A stretch of 64,000 nt of DNA, taken from contig JAVDOI010000012.1 in NCBI GenBank assembly GCA_032191485.1, forward strand, positions 10,106,635 to 10,170,634, in the 5' to 3' direction. Below, piece by piece: positions 13,561 to 26,201 of the stretch. Under the pieces are notes generated by a model. It had not been told where the DNA came from and ran no database searches. It worked only from the letters and a program-made list of their open reading frames with translations. The first letter of the stretch is position 1. Every line of letters starts with the position of its first letter. This DNA comes from Leptoclinus maculatus (Eukaryota > Chordata > Actinopteri > Perciformes > Stichaeidae). The translations under genes and the position numbers were made by a program.

Positions 13561-14193
13561 AGGTCCCAGCCTGAACGCTCTCTTACCTCCCATTTCCCTA
13601 TCCGTCCATCCATCCATCCCCCCTCTCCCCCCTCTCCCACCTTCACACCTAAGTCCCCTGCTATATCAGCAAAGGTCAACACAGGCTAACGCACTGTACA
13701 AGCTGTGAATTTGTGGAGCCGCGTGGAGCTTCGACATCAACAAATAGACTCCATAGTGTCAAGTCGAGTATGAATCGATTTGTAGACCCACATGAGGGTT
13801 TGTTTGTGTCTGGATTTGCCTTCATGTGTGTGTGTGTGTGTCTGCAAACCCCTCAATACCACCTTAAAACTCCCGGCTGTCTCCTCCCACCCCAACCCTC
13901 CCCTCCATCTCTCTCACAGGAGTCTCTCACTGTGCCCCCTGACATAATATGAGATAATGAGGAAAAGGATACATGATCCTTAGACTCTCTGACACCTCTG
14001 TCTCTCTATGTCTGCAGTCTCCCAGAGTTTGCCATTATCCAGCTGACCCACAAACGTAGCCCCTGGAAAAAAAAAGATCTAATTTTTACATGCAGTCTGC
14101 ACTTTTGCTACATGGTTGAACCATGCAGAATTCATGCAAGATTCTGCACAGAATAAATGCAACTAATTGCACATTTTTAGAAATGAGCATACG

Positions 14194-14194
14194 C

Positions 14195-14250
<56 letters not shown>

Positions 14251-14262
14251 GTGATCACTGTC

Positions 14263-14303
<41 letters not shown>

Positions 14304-14340
14304 CTGTCAGACAGACAGACGTGATCACTGTTAGGCAGAC
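14194..14340. repeat. Compound (GACA)n array with embedded GTGATCACTG palindromes
   Basis: A GACA/CAGA tetranucleotide array is broken twice by the same block containing GTGATCACTG (14251-14260 and 14321-14330). A shorter ACACTGTCAG break lies between them at about 14301-14310. The duplicated block suggests expansion by slippage or unequal exchange of a larger unit. Confidence 0.93.
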
Positions 14341-14493
14341 AATCATCCCTCTAATCACCTTGAGAAGCAAACCTGTCCGCAAATTTGTCCACCTCATATT
14401 GCGTTGCTGCGTTTAGATACTGAATTCAAAGCAACTTCCCTATTACTGTTCTTTCCTCGCTTCATATTATGTGAATAAAATCAACATTGAGAA

Positions 14494-14643
14494 GGATTAG
14501 TGATTAGATGATTGATTAGTCGTTCCGTCTTATCTTCTATTGCTCCTAAATAAAGCAAAAGTATTTTTTTTTTATCCCATTAATCAAAGGTGGATCACGT
14601 AAAATACTTGATTACTAAAATAACCGAAAGCTTGCAGCCCTAG
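14494..14643. mobile_element. hAT-like MITE remnant
   Basis: The block ends in TTGCAGCCCTAG, the reverse complement of the TAGGGCTGCAA end seen on many fish hAT-derived elements. It contains the GATTAGTCG and TTGATTACTAAAATAAC words typical of their interior. The left end is degraded and its limit is a guess. Confidence 0.45.
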
Positions 14644-14869
14644 TTCACATTTGTGTGTCGTACATGTGTTTGCATGCACACTTTGTCACTTTGTGAATGT
14701 GAGCCAAAGTAGCAGTCCAGGAGCCATCCTGCCAGAATAATCAGCTCTGTAATTAAGAGCTGTGAGTATGTCAACTGCTGTCATATACCCCCTTCTCTCT
14801 TTCTGTCTCTTTCACTCTCACTGTCTGTCTGCCTCTATAATGGCACTGCTGCATTTGTCTCTTTCCTCC

Positions 14870-15000
14870 CTGTGCCTATGCAGAATGCTCATGACATTTA
14901 TTGTGAAACTAATGGCGGTGCTTCAGTCCTCCTAATTGTAGGCTTTAATTGCAATAATTATTTACAAGCCTAATTAGAGCCTAGAGAGTGTCAGGGAGAA
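14870..15000. promoter_or_regulatory. Candidate conserved noncoding element rich in TAATTA cores
   Basis: Repeat-free sequence with several homeodomain-type cores in about 90 bases: CCTCCTAATTGTAGG, GCTTTAATTGCAATAATTA and GCCTAATTAGAGCC. The neighbouring DNA is low complexity, so the contrast is marked. The enhancer role is inferred. Confidence 0.33.
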
Positions 15001-15938
15001 ACACGAGTGCTGGTTGAAGGAATCACGATGGGTTTGTCAGGAGCCGGGGAGAACGGTACGAAGTGAATGGAGTGGCAATGTTTGGTCTATAATTGGGAGA
15101 GGCCACGTCTTCAAGACTCCCTGCCTCTGTCGCTCCTGCTTTTTTCGCTGTCTCTTTTTTAGCTTCTGCCGGTCGCCTTCCTCCTTGGCGCTGAGATTGG
15201 GGCTGCAATCACCGAGTGAAGTGCGGTGTAGTGGTTTTTGAAGCTGAGCCCACACACCAGCCCGAAAGCAGCAGGCTCGGTCCCCAGCACTGTGGTAAAG
15301 GTGTTTATGTATGAGGTCTCAGGCTGACTCTGTAGACTGATCTTTCCTGTTTGAGAGGGGCTGACAGCTCACTTCACTTCACCACCAGCTGCCTTCTAAA
15401 CGGGTGAAAAGTGTTTGTGTATGTGCACACACGTACATCTTACGTGCATTTGTCCCCGGGTACATTTGTTGCTGTGTGTGTCGTAACCTGGGCCCTTGGT
15501 TCATTTGCTGCAGTTTGGCAGACCCTCAGGAGGTCTTTTCTGCCTCTATGTTTGTGTGTTTTGTCGTGTGATGCGGTCATGCTGCCAGGCCTGCAATATG
15601 CTCTTTGTCTGTCCCCAGTCTTAGCAAACAGGCCACAGCAGGAGAGCTGCTGGTTTTGATGGGCTTCACATGGCTGCTCAACGTCTTTGTCTTCTTCTTC
15701 TTATTATTTATCTCTCTCTCTCTCTCTCTGTTTGCTGGGGTTTGTGCAACACATTCCCTGATTTTCATCACTTCTTTCCCCCCCCCCCCTTTCGTTTCTC
15801 TTCTTCCCCTTTCTTCTCTCATGTCAGCGCAACGTCCGATGGGAGGACTCAATCCCACAATGCCATTCTCCTCTCCCCTGCGGCTCACTTTGACGAAGCT
15901 GTCAGCCTGAGCCCTAGTGATGGATGTAGTACTGTACA

Positions 15939-15940
<2 letters not shown>

Positions 15941-15978
<38 letters not shown>
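15941..15978. repeat. (TG)n microsatellite
   Basis: About 19 TG units. Confidence 0.96.
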
Positions 15979-15980
<2 letters not shown>

Positions 15981-17190
15981 GTTACTGCATATTTGAATGT
16001 GTTATTTGATGTCGAGTCTGGTATCTTATTTTTGAATCTTGCTGGGCAGAAGGATGATCTTGTTGATGTTTTACATCGCAGACATTATACGGGCCCGCCC
16101 GTCTGTGTTGTTGGTAAGAATTAAAGGATTTGGTAAAGAGTACTGTACATGACACGTATTAGAGAAAATCCTTGCTGCTCTTTAAGATGGTGGGCAAAGC
16201 TGTACTCGCACTCACAGGCAAACATTTAACTATGTCTGCTTGTACATATTCAGCTAAAGGAAGAAGATGAATGTGCAAGGATGGATAGCATATCTCTAAT
16301 GCAATATATGAGGGAAAATATTAGAAAGAGCACAGGCTAGATAAGGCCAGTGATTTAAGCAGTGCGTCTGCCGACAGCCTGTTGAAATATTACCCTTCTT
16401 GCCAACTTGTAAATCGGATATTTGGAGCCAGAAGGATCACATGGCAGTAATAGATAGGGCCGCAGAGTGACGGATGGGGCTGTGCGAGGGATTTTGGATG
16501 GAGAAAACTACACAACAGATTTGTGGTGGACAAATACCGTTACCTACACTCTGAATGGAGGCAGCATCCAGAGCTGTTTAAAGTTCACATGTGGAACGGG
16601 GGAAGAAAAAAAAAAACCCCACTGTGTGTCTCCGAGGCAAAACGCTTATTTATTTCACACTTTCCAAAAGCAAGTGGGGAGCGGTTAATTTGACTGCACA
16701 GAAGCAGCTGTCTGAGAGTCAAGGGATGAGAGGGAGAAAGAGACAGAGGGTGGAGGGAGAAGAGAGACGACGAAGAGAGTGAGACACAAAGGCAGTTTGG
16801 GCTCATTATGTTCATTTTTTCCCCCCCTCTTCTGCCAAACAAAAACACCCAGACACTCTTACACACACACCACCGGAGATCAGTCACTGCTTTCTTTCTC
16901 CTTCTCACCCCGCAGAGTTTCTTTATCGGCAAATCCAATAATTTTCTCTCCACTGCAGGAGCGTGTTTGTCCATATCCTCTGTCTCTATATATTACTTAT
17001 GGAATCAAATTGGATTAAATCATATAGGCTGTATTATAGGGTCTGAGGAGGTCCTTCAGCCTCAGTAGTACTTGTAGACTCTCATTAACGTATCACGACT
17101 GAAGTCCAGGTGAGGAGTATTTCACGCAAGATGCAAACCTGCACAGCACAGATGTGCATATATGCATGCATGCATTCTTGCAAGCATGCT

Positions 17191-17192
<2 letters not shown>

Positions 17193-17270
<78 letters not shown>
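17193..17270. repeat. (CA)n microsatellite
   Basis: About 39 uninterrupted CA units, one of the longer dinucleotide tracts here. Reading it in frame gives long Thr-His or Cys-Val open frames that are artefacts. Confidence 0.97.
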
Positions 17271-17274
<4 letters not shown>

Positions 17275-17518
17275 TGTATTGTACAAATACACAACCAGTT
17301 TGGGATTAGATGAAGTGTCCCTCACCACCTGAGCCTAGTTATCATTGCCCCTCCCCCCTGTCTGTCTCTCTTTCATTCATCCAGGCAAAAACACACACGC
17401 TTTATGCAAAAGCAACAGCCCTTAGAGCAGCAGGGTGTAACCAAACCCTTCATTTGTATGTACATCATGTACACTGGCAGAGACGCTGAGACAAAGAGAA
17501 CAAACATCCTCACATGCA

Positions 17519-17519
17519 T

Positions 17520-17549
<30 letters not shown>
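17519..17549. repeat. (CA)n microsatellite
   Basis: About 15 CA units ending in a short A run. A similar tract lies at about 17704-17730. Confidence 0.95.
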
Positions 17550-17552
<3 letters not shown>

Positions 17553-18412
17553 AAAATGTCCACGCTCCCGACATGCACTGTGGAGTCCCTCTGTGGATCA
17601 GAATTCATTTCTTTCTGCCTTCTCCTCTAAATCAATACCCCCGTTGGTCAACAGACATCCATAAGTGTGCCAGGGAGGCTTCCTAGCCTTCACACCCTCC
17701 CCAAACACACACACACACACACACACACACGCTCATGCCTGTTGATGTGTGATGGCCTCTGCTGCTTCCTTATTAACTCCTCACATGCTGACTGAAGCAT
17801 ACGCCTCATTACTGGCTGCATTGACAGTCTGCGATCCCGCTGAGAGACACACAGACATGTTGGACTATCAGACAGACAGGCCTAGAGATAGAGAGACAAA
17901 GAGGTACAGTGAAGTGACAGACAACAAGAATGTCACATAGACAGGTGGGTAGAGAAATGGGTTCAGACAGGTAGATTGACAGCCAAGAAAATCAGTCAAA
18001 AAAGGCGAAAATGAATGCACACAGAAAAGCAAAGACATACGTAAACATAATAATGAGTGCGACAGGTATATAGACAGACATTGTGACTTTGACTACTATA
18101 GGTATGGACTGGCCTAGAGATATGGAGTGACAGCTACGGCAGGCGTTAAGTGTAAGAGTAACTAAAAGTAACAGCTTGTTAATGTAGTCTCTAAGTATCA
18201 CTCATAGAAACAAACACACTTATGTGAAGTTCGCTACATATGCATTTATTTCCCTCAACTGAAGGTTACGCACAGTTGAACTCCATTCTGTCACTACTTC
18301 AACCTTTTTACAAAAGTGACTAAATATTTTCCAACTCACTGCTTATGTTAATGAGTCATATTAGGCCTTGAAGTGGCTACCTTTCTGAGACCCTATACTA
18401 AAGCTGTGTATA

Positions 18413-18650
18413 GAGTGCTGCAGGGATAATGTGTTGGTTTTTTTTGGCCAACCCCAGAAATTAGCTTCGGACTGGTTCCCTTGCTGGGATTTTCTATTGG
18501 ATTTTGGATTATTGCAGAAAAATAAACTCTGTGGCAAACACAGGCTTATGATACAGATAATCTTCACAAATGAACAGCACTTCTATGATTTTTTTAAGCT
18601 TTAAACACCTACACAACGGAATGAAAAAAAGAGGCATTTACAGTTTTAAG
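18413..18650. mobile_element. MITE-like dispersed repeat, partial copy
   Basis: It starts GAGTGCTGCAGGG and carries the words ACTGGTTCCCTTGC, ATTGGATTTTGGATTATTGC and CTCTGTGGCAAAC, in the same order as the fuller copy at 26202-26777. Similarity resumes at an AGGCATTTAC word near 18633 after an internal deletion, and no right terminal repeat is seen. It belongs to a repeat type I associate with percomorph fish; class unknown. Confidence 0.6.
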
Positions 18651-19701
18651 AAGAGCAGCATCAGTTGAGTTGAGTTAAGATATTTAAAAAAAAAAAAGGT
18701 TCAATCTATTTCGAGCATAATAAACCAGACTGTGTCATCACGGTATTTTAGTTTGTCAATTTTGTATAGCTGTCTTTGCATACTGTTTGAGTGCACACAC
18801 TCACACATACACAGCTACAAACACGTTCACAGCTCCCCGTTTCCGTCTCTTAAATTTCAGTGTGGGCCTTTAAACCGGTTGCCAGTGAGCAAGCAGGGTG
18901 GACGGGGGCTGAGAGCTCAAAGTGGTCAGGCAGCATGGCCTCCCCTTAGCCTCCTGACTGAATTACTGAGCAAAGAGGCCACCTTGTCCGGAAACCTGCA
19001 AAGGGGAGCAAACACGGGAGCACAGAAGAGTGGGTTCAGGAGGGGGGGGGAGATGAGAAAGATCCATAGACTTTCACATCCCATCACCAGTATCCATCTT
19101 AACATCTTTTAAAACAGGCTGGAAAGTCTGTGGAGGTATAATTAGCTGTGCTTGACGTTATGCTATTATGTGAAGCTGTTAAATTATGCATAAGCAAATT
19201 AATGTCTTTTTTCTGTGCAAGTGTTTTTCTACAGTGAGGTTAATAGTTGGCACATGCATATTAATGTTGGTTATTAGGAGTGAGAAATGACAAAGAAAAA
19301 GACACACAGCTGAAATTCAGATGTCTCACCACACCGTAGCTTTTTCATGAACGTTGTTTTTGATGTAAGTTATTGAACAGTGTTGGGAGCATTTTAAAGC
19401 TCTTGGTTTCAAGGTCTTCAGTGGTCTGCAATATATATATATATGAAGCACACACACACACACACACAATCAAATCACACACAAACACCCCCCACTTTTC
19501 AGGCTAACCTCCTCCTCTGCTCTCCTTTGCCCAAAAAGAGGATTGAAGCCATACATAATTGATACACTCCTAGCTGTATCGACTGGTTGGATTTTTCATC
19601 CTCCCTCACTGGTCGATTCCCTCACTCCATTATTTCTATGCTCTCGCTCCCTCCACTGCCTCACATCCCCCTGTGACTCCTCCCTCTAGTCTGTAATAGC
19701 T

Positions 19702-19703
<2 letters not shown>

Positions 19704-19736
<33 letters not shown>
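19704..19736. repeat. (CA)n microsatellite
   Basis: About 16 CA units. Confidence 0.95.
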
Positions 19737-19741
<5 letters not shown>

Positions 19742-20757
19742 AGATTAGAAGTCAGACAGCCCCACCTCCCTCCTCCATCTTCCTTATTGCCCGTTGTGCC
19801 ACTCTGTCTTTAATCCATACAGTTGGCCATCAGTCCAGAGGACACATGCTGAAATCCAATGCCATGTTTGTGCAAGTGTGTCCAAATGCATGTACATGGG
19901 AGAAGGGACTTTTTTGTGTTTCTGCACAGCTGTACTGTTTAGGGGGGGGGGGAAATGGGCACTTAAAGCTGAGAGAGGGTCAACCATTTGTTTAAAAATC
20001 GTTTGGCGGTCCTTAAATGTACATTGACATTTTTTTAAAACAAACACGTTTTTTTTTAAATTCCGATGCCCTTACTGCTGTGCTATTTGAGATAAACTAA
20101 ACAGAGTATCACTGGTTGGCCAACTAGTGTGATAATATGTGCATAGTATCGTACAGCTGATCAATACATTAATGTGTAAAAAGATGAATATGTCAGTCTT
20201 CATAGACAGATGTGCAGGATGGATGTAATAGTGGAGGTGTGGGGCAAAACAAACATCACTCCAGAATATTTCAATCTGCCTTCATTTTATATGAATTCAA
20301 TTTAGCCACTCTTTGTTACAAAGTAGTAATTCAGCTGGAAATTTACTGAAAGACCAGTGGCGTATGTGTTCTGGCAAGATAGTGCCATGCCAGTAGAAGA
20401 GCTTGGATTTTAGCCAGAGCAACAAAAAAACACCAGGACTGAGCAAACAAACGCATGAGCGACACCTACAGAAATCGCTGATGTCTTAGCCACACGAATT
20501 CCACCACAGACACCGCAACAATGACTGCTCATCACAAGAAATGTCGTGATGAAAACATTGAACCGTATTATCAGTTAATGCAGTTAGCGTTGAAACACAC
20601 AATGTCCAGTTCAGCTTCAGAGTTCAAACTGCGGTCAGAAGGCACACGCCTGACCTGTTCTTCGCCTTCTCTTCCTGCCTGGCAGTTTGTCTCCTACCAG
20701 TCTGTTACTTCTGATGAGCTGCCAGGGACCAGGTCTGCCCGGGTCTGAGGGGGTACA

Positions 20758-20780
20758 GGGGGGGGGGGGGGGGGGGGGGG
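20758..20780. repeat. Poly-G tract (G23)
   Basis: An uninterrupted G run that faces a poly-C tract about 130 bases downstream. The exact length may be affected by sequencing error. Confidence 0.9.
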
Positions 20781-20908
20781 CCCGTGTTGTCGGCATACCT
20801 ACCGGCTAGCCTCATTGGCATGGGGATTTGGAAACAGCAGTTCTGCTTGATTAAACTGTGATAGCTAGATATCCCCCATAGTCTAACAATTCAGAGATAG
20901 TTAGTGTA

Positions 20909-20944
20909 CCCCCCCCCCCCCCCCCCCCACCCCCCCACCCCCAC
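20909..20944. repeat. Poly-C tract
   Basis: Twenty Cs, followed by a C-rich stretch broken by single As. It could pair with the G23 run upstream. Confidence 0.9.
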
Positions 20945-22662
20945 CCTTCTTTCATTCTGACTTTAAACCCAGCCTGTGTGGTGCTGTTGCTGTTTTCAAT
21001 TGACCCAAATCTACGAGCTCAGGCCAAATCCAATAAAGAAAATGAATGTGTGCGTGTGTGTGTGTGCCTCTGTGTGTGTCTTCTCTTTTGTGTGGGTGAA
21101 TAGACGGAGAACTAAGGAAAAGATGGGCTGAGAGAGCTGGCTGTGACAATAAAGGTTAAAAGCTCCCATTTTCACACCAAATCATTTTTGGAGTATGCGA
21201 GATGGCTGTTTGTAGATGAGGCGAGCTGTATCATTTCATTTTGCCTCTGCTTTTTCTCCCTCTAAGGTTTAGCATCTTTAAAATCAATGAATAATATTTA
21301 CTCTGAACGCCATCTCCTGTACTTTAAAATCAGTTATTCTGAAAACCACCCCAGTAAAACAGGTTATGACCTTCAAAGAACACACAATGGGTAGCGTATG
21401 TCCCATTGAATTATCCTAACTCCCATTTATCCAGAACCTATCCTGCATTCGTGCTGTAAGACAGTTCTGTAATAAAAGTTATACAGTGGAGGAAAATCAG
21501 TATTGTGTATTTCTACACAAAACTTGTCAGGGAGGCCTCTGACATCTGTAACAAGAACAACAACAAAGTATTCTAAAAGCAATATGCCTTAAAGCCGGAA
21601 CAGAGCTGTAGATTTCAACAGCACGTCTCCCGGGAATGAAGGTCATAGTTTTTGTTTTTGTTTTTTTGTATGCAAGTGATGAGGAGGATGTTCATGTGCA
21701 CATGTGGTTGTAATGAATTACTTTTACACATTTGCTCTTGGAATGTGGATTTTAATTAAGCTGACATCAAAGCTCCCAGCTGTTGTGGTTTCTTTGCACA
21801 GTCCACTCAAGGCCTCCTCCAAGGGATCAGCACCCGAGCACCCACAACAACCACACGCATGCCCCCGCTCGGTCCTTCATCAAGCTAGGTATAATTGGTG
21901 CGAGTCTCGAGGCCTGGTTATCCTTGGACCGGCCATAACACTTCAACAGAACCCCTCACCTCTCTGCTCAGGGCCAGCCAGGTTTAGGATGAATATTGAT
22001 GACTGGGTTGAACCACTCACTGACCTCTAAGTCTTAAGACAGCAAAAAAAAGTAATTTGTTCTCATTGTCATTCCTTTAAAACAGGTTGAACAAAGTCAG
22101 AGGGGTAAGATAGCCCTTGCTTTTAATGCACAGTTGAGTTTTTGTTGCTTCTACTCCCCGTGGGCGGATGTCAACAGGCTGGATGAGATGGCTCTGCCAC
22201 ATAACTACAGAGCGGATTTGTTTGGGTCTCAGAGAGTATAGTGGGAGGATTTTGTGTATTGAGGAATAGACGAGGGGAGAGCGAGAACGAGACGAGGGGG
22301 AGATGTGGCTGCTGTCCTTAGGAAGAGCCTCAGTGGGATTACTAGAGCAGATTAACGAGTGGCCGTCCTTGTGGAGCTAGTCTGGACACAGGAAACACTG
22401 GCTGCCGGGTCACTGTGGGACTAACAGACTCAGGGACATGTAGATTCCATTGCTTTTCATTCATTCAGCAGCAAGTATTTGCTCTGCTTTTGTCCCTTTG
22501 TCATTAAGCCCGCTCAAACACACACACACATACACCCCTCCCATGCTCCCCCCCCTCTCTCTGCTGGAATGGGTATTGTGTTCATGATCGATGTGCCTCA
22601 TTCCAGTGACGTGGTAGCCTGGCTAACTCTCATTAAAAATGGATAGGGTGTAGGGGAGCCGC

Positions 22663-22664
<2 letters not shown>

Positions 22665-22719
<55 letters not shown>
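22665..22719. repeat. (TG)n microsatellite
   Basis: About 27 perfect TG units. Confidence 0.97.
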
Positions 22720-23077
22720 TATACATGTTTAAAAAGAGGTGTAGGTGGCAGGAAGTCCCAGAGGTGCCAGCTGTTTACCGTGCACTGCTGAAGGTTTCGA
22801 AGGTTGGAGGGAGAGGTGGTGGTGGTGGTGGATGTGGGGGTGTTCCTGAGGTCAGAGCCAGACCTGTTGCCGTGGCAACCACTTGCAAAATAGCTTCCTC
22901 TGAATTACTGGTGACGGTGGGATTTTTCTCTTTCTGCTGCTTTCTCTCTCGCTCAGCATGGCGAGGCACATCTGGCACCACAGAGACCAAGGTGTCTCAT
23001 CAGAACACAAAACAATGAGCCGCTTCCACTCTGCTCTGTCCTCCTTTTATCCCTTTTTTTCCCCTCAGTCTTTCTTT

Positions 23078-23098
23078 CCCCCCCCCCCCCCCCCCCCC
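23078..23098. repeat. Poly-C tract (C21)
   Basis: A homopolymer within a pyrimidine-rich stretch. Confidence 0.9.
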
Positions 23099-23816
23099 GG
23101 TCTTCTTTTGCTATCCTGCCCCTGTGCCCCCATCCATCACAGAGATGCAGTAAGCACGGCTGGGTCTCAGGGCAGCAGGACAGAGGAGCTGAAATGGAGC
23201 CTCCATTCACAGGTGGCCAAAAATAGCATTGGAAATTATTTGCAGTTAGAATCTTATCATCTGGCATATTTTTTGTCTTAATATGCCTCGAAGGCAGTAG
23301 CATGTTTATTATGCAATACCCACCCATGGCTCTCTGTGACAGCACCATCACCTCCCTGAATGTTGTTGTCCTTAAAGTTGTTCTTGAACCACAACTGGAA
23401 CAAGAATAAGCTAAAAGTTACACAATTACATTTCTCATGTTGGTAGTCCCAAATGGCTTTCAAGAGGTTGGATGTAAAAGCCTTCTTAATGTCCCAGTGA
23501 AAGGGAAGTTAGAGTGTCTTTAGCTTCTGTACTGTGACATATTCCCCAGTGAAACTGAATATTTGAGCGGTGTACAGTCACAGGAGAGATTTAAAACAAA
23601 TCCTTCACATTTGATTGGACCGCTTAAAAATGGGCCGGCTTAGAGTTTAGCGTGATACGGAGCTACAGAATTTGCTCCACACACATACCTTCCTCACCTG
23701 TTGTTGGATTATGAGGAGGATGAAGGAGAGATAAAAGGGCCACAAGTTTTAACCGGCTCTGCGTCACTGCAGCGAGGGCAGTACATGCAGATGAACGGCC
23801 CGCTGGACTACCCGCG

Positions 23817-24271
23817 TTGCAGTAGTTGCAGTAGTAGTTGTAGTAGTTGTAGTAGTTGTAGTAGTTGCAGTAGTTGTAGTAGTTGTAGTAGTTGCAGTAG
23901 TTGTAGTAGTTGTAGTAGTTGCAGTAGTTGTAGTAGTTGCAGTAGTTGTAGTAGTTGTAGTAGTTGCAGTAGTTGTAGTAGTTGTAGTAGTTGCAGTAGT
24001 TGTAGTAGTTGTAGTAGTTGTAGTAGTTGTAGTAGTTGCAGTAGTTGCAGTAGTTGCAGTAGTTGTAGTAGTTGTAGTAGTTGTAGTAGTTGTAGTAGTT
24101 GCAGTAGTTGTAGTAGTTGTAGTAGTTGCAGTAGTTGTAGTAGTTGTAGTAGTTGCAGTAGTTGTAGTAGTTGTAGTAGTTGCAGTAGTTGTAGTAGTTG
24201 TAGTAGTTGTAGTAGTTGCAGTAGTTGTAGTAGTTGCAGTAGTTGTAGTAGTTGCAGTAGTTGCAGTAGTC
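23817..24271. repeat. 9-bp minisatellite, unit AGTAGTTGY, about 50 copies
   Basis: Tandem AGTAGTTGC and AGTAGTTGT units are almost free of other changes; one extra AGT triplet lies near 23831. The C and T variants are not random. Most of the array reads T-T-C, giving a 27-bp higher-order period, with local T-T-T-T-C and C-C-C departures. The unit length is a multiple of three, so two frames on the + strand and all three on the - strand stay open. This creates false Ser-Ser-Cys and Leu-Leu-Gln proteins. Confidence 0.96.
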
Positions 24272-24689
24272 GTTTTTTCCCTCTCACAGCCACGTTGTTA
24301 TGGAAATGAAAGCAACATTTATCCCTCAACACACATCTCGTATTACTCCATGTTGCTCTGTTAGCTACTAAGATCCAACGGGGAAGTGCAATTTTACATA
24401 ACCGAGTCGCACAAAGTGTCACCTGATTTGATGATTTTTTTTAATAATGTCTCTGAGTGCAAGATGAATCATCAAACATTTGAAACCGTTTCACAGAAAA
24501 AAAAAAAAAAGGGATTTGATTGACTGATATTTTTTTTTCATATTTGGCATTTAACAAGAGATGAATGAATAATTAACACAGGGACGGTGGATTAAAACTG
24601 GGAAAGTGTATTTTCCATTTAACCAGGACTTTAATTACGCAAAAATCATGTTAGGTTAAACATTAAGCATAAAAAAACCCTGCATTAAA

Positions 24690-24990
24690 GGACAGGGCTT
24701 TAATACTAGAGCCCAAATCCCTATAGGTTTCAGTAACGGAGAAGAGACCCACTGGTTTAGAGGAGGCTTGGCAACAATAATGGAAGCTGAAGCCTATTCA
24801 GCATTGGCCTTTGAAAGAGAGGAAGCTGTTGTTTTAACCCGCGGCTGTCAGTCAGTCACCCAGGTTGCTCCAGTATGCGACACCACTGTAGCCTCTCTGG
24901 TTGAATAACCCCCCGCTGAGGCCATCTTAAGCAGGAATTGTATTAGCATTGATTTACCAGAGCACAGTACTTCTCACCGGCAACGCTCTC
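24690..24990. promoter_or_regulatory. Candidate conserved noncoding element
   Basis: A 300-base block without simple repeats, next to the minisatellite. It has a SOX-like AACAATAATGG, a GTTGCTCCAGTATGCGAC word resembling an RFX X-box, and TAGCATTGATTTACC. The sites are suggestive only; an enhancer role is inferred from unique composition in a repeat-rich intron. Confidence 0.25.
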
Positions 24991-25139
24991 TAACTCAGGT
25001 CAGCTGCGGATGAATGTGTGTGCAGACGGCAGAGAAAGTGGGAGGCGACATCAGATTGTGCGCTGCGCTTCTTTGTCTACCTTGAAAACACAGGAACAAC
25101 AATCTGCACATCCGTTCTGGCGCTGCGCATGTGTGCCTA

Positions 25140-25141
<2 letters not shown>

Positions 25142-25185
<44 letters not shown>

Positions 25186-25203
25186 CACACACATGCACAC
25201 ACA
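25142..25203. repeat. (CA)n microsatellite with ATG-CA interruptions
   Basis: About 20 CA units followed by two ATGCACACAC-type variant blocks. Confidence 0.95.
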
Positions 25204-25339
25204 GTGGGAGAAGGGGCTTCATTGTGCAGCCCTGCTGTGTTGAGTGACTGTAGCGTGTGCTGGGCAACAGCTGCTGTGATCCCCCCCCCCCCAACCCTCA
25301 CCTCCACTACTGGCCCATGCTGGTCTAAACATCAATGCA

Positions 25340-25348
<9 letters not shown>

Positions 25349-25402
<54 letters not shown>
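25349..25402. repeat. (AC)n microsatellite
   Basis: About 27 uninterrupted AC units. Confidence 0.97.
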
Positions 25403-25407
<5 letters not shown>

Positions 25408-25617
25408 GTATATAAAGCACAGCAATGTACACACTCTATGTCATATTCTGTCCATTTTCAGTCCTCATGTGTTTGTTTTCCTGTTTACCTCGCTCTCCTC
25501 CTTCTGTATTACCCCCCCTACCTTTTTGTGTGTTTCAGTCTGTGTCAGCTGACAGCGGGCTGTGTCTGTCTCTCTGTCTTTAGACACTGCTCCATAAGGG
25601 ACACCCCCAGCTCCCCT

Positions 25618-25641
25618 CCCCCCCCCCCCCCCCCCCCCCCC
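25618..25641. repeat. Poly-C tract (about C24)
   Basis: A long C homopolymer. Its length may be uncertain in the assembly. Confidence 0.88.
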
Positions 25642-26201
25642 ACTACTCCCTGACTTTCCCCCCTGCTGACAGCTGTCTCCACACTGTAACCCTTTCATGG
25701 CTGCATCTGTGAAAGTTACACTACAAAGTTTCGTCAGCCTATGACGCGTCTTGGGAAGGATCTAAAATTTGTTTTTTGGGTTAAGAGGGCTTCACTTTGA
25801 GATATACACACAGGATGTTTCCCCCGACCGCGTTCCTGGTGGGCTTGTTTGTCATCAGTTGCAGCTTCTGCTGCTGATGTGACCCCGTCTGCAGCTCATT
25901 ACAGCATGCCACCTGTTTGTCCTGAAGCTAGGCAAGACACATACACACACACACACACACACAAATAGAGTTTGTTGAGGTGACAGGGGGTTAATCTAAC
26001 AGGAGTGTCCATGGCGTAGCTGCCACACTGAGCAGGGACTGTTGACGTCCCACCGTGTCAATGGCTTTCTTTGTCCCCTGGGCGCGTCTTTCTGTTGCCG
26101 CAGGGTTTAGGACCAGCAGGCAGACAGGTGGAGGGTTATTGAGCTTTTGAGGAGCAAAGACAAAACAAAGAAAAAATAATATAGGCTGGCTAGCACATGT
26201 A

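Noticed and set aside
17085..17313. Long Thr-His and Cys-Val open frames, also at 4039, 7487, 25018, 36708 and 39759
   Set aside because: They are translations of (CA/TG)n microsatellites.
23817..24271. Regular repeats suggesting a CRISPR array
   Set aside because: The units are 9 bp, directly adjacent and have no spacers, and the host is a vertebrate.
23701..24309. A 202-residue open frame rich in Ser-Ser-Cys, and a Leu-Leu-Gln frame on the other strand
   Set aside because: Both come from the 9-bp minisatellite, whose length is a multiple of three. The flanking codons match no protein and there is no gene structure around them.
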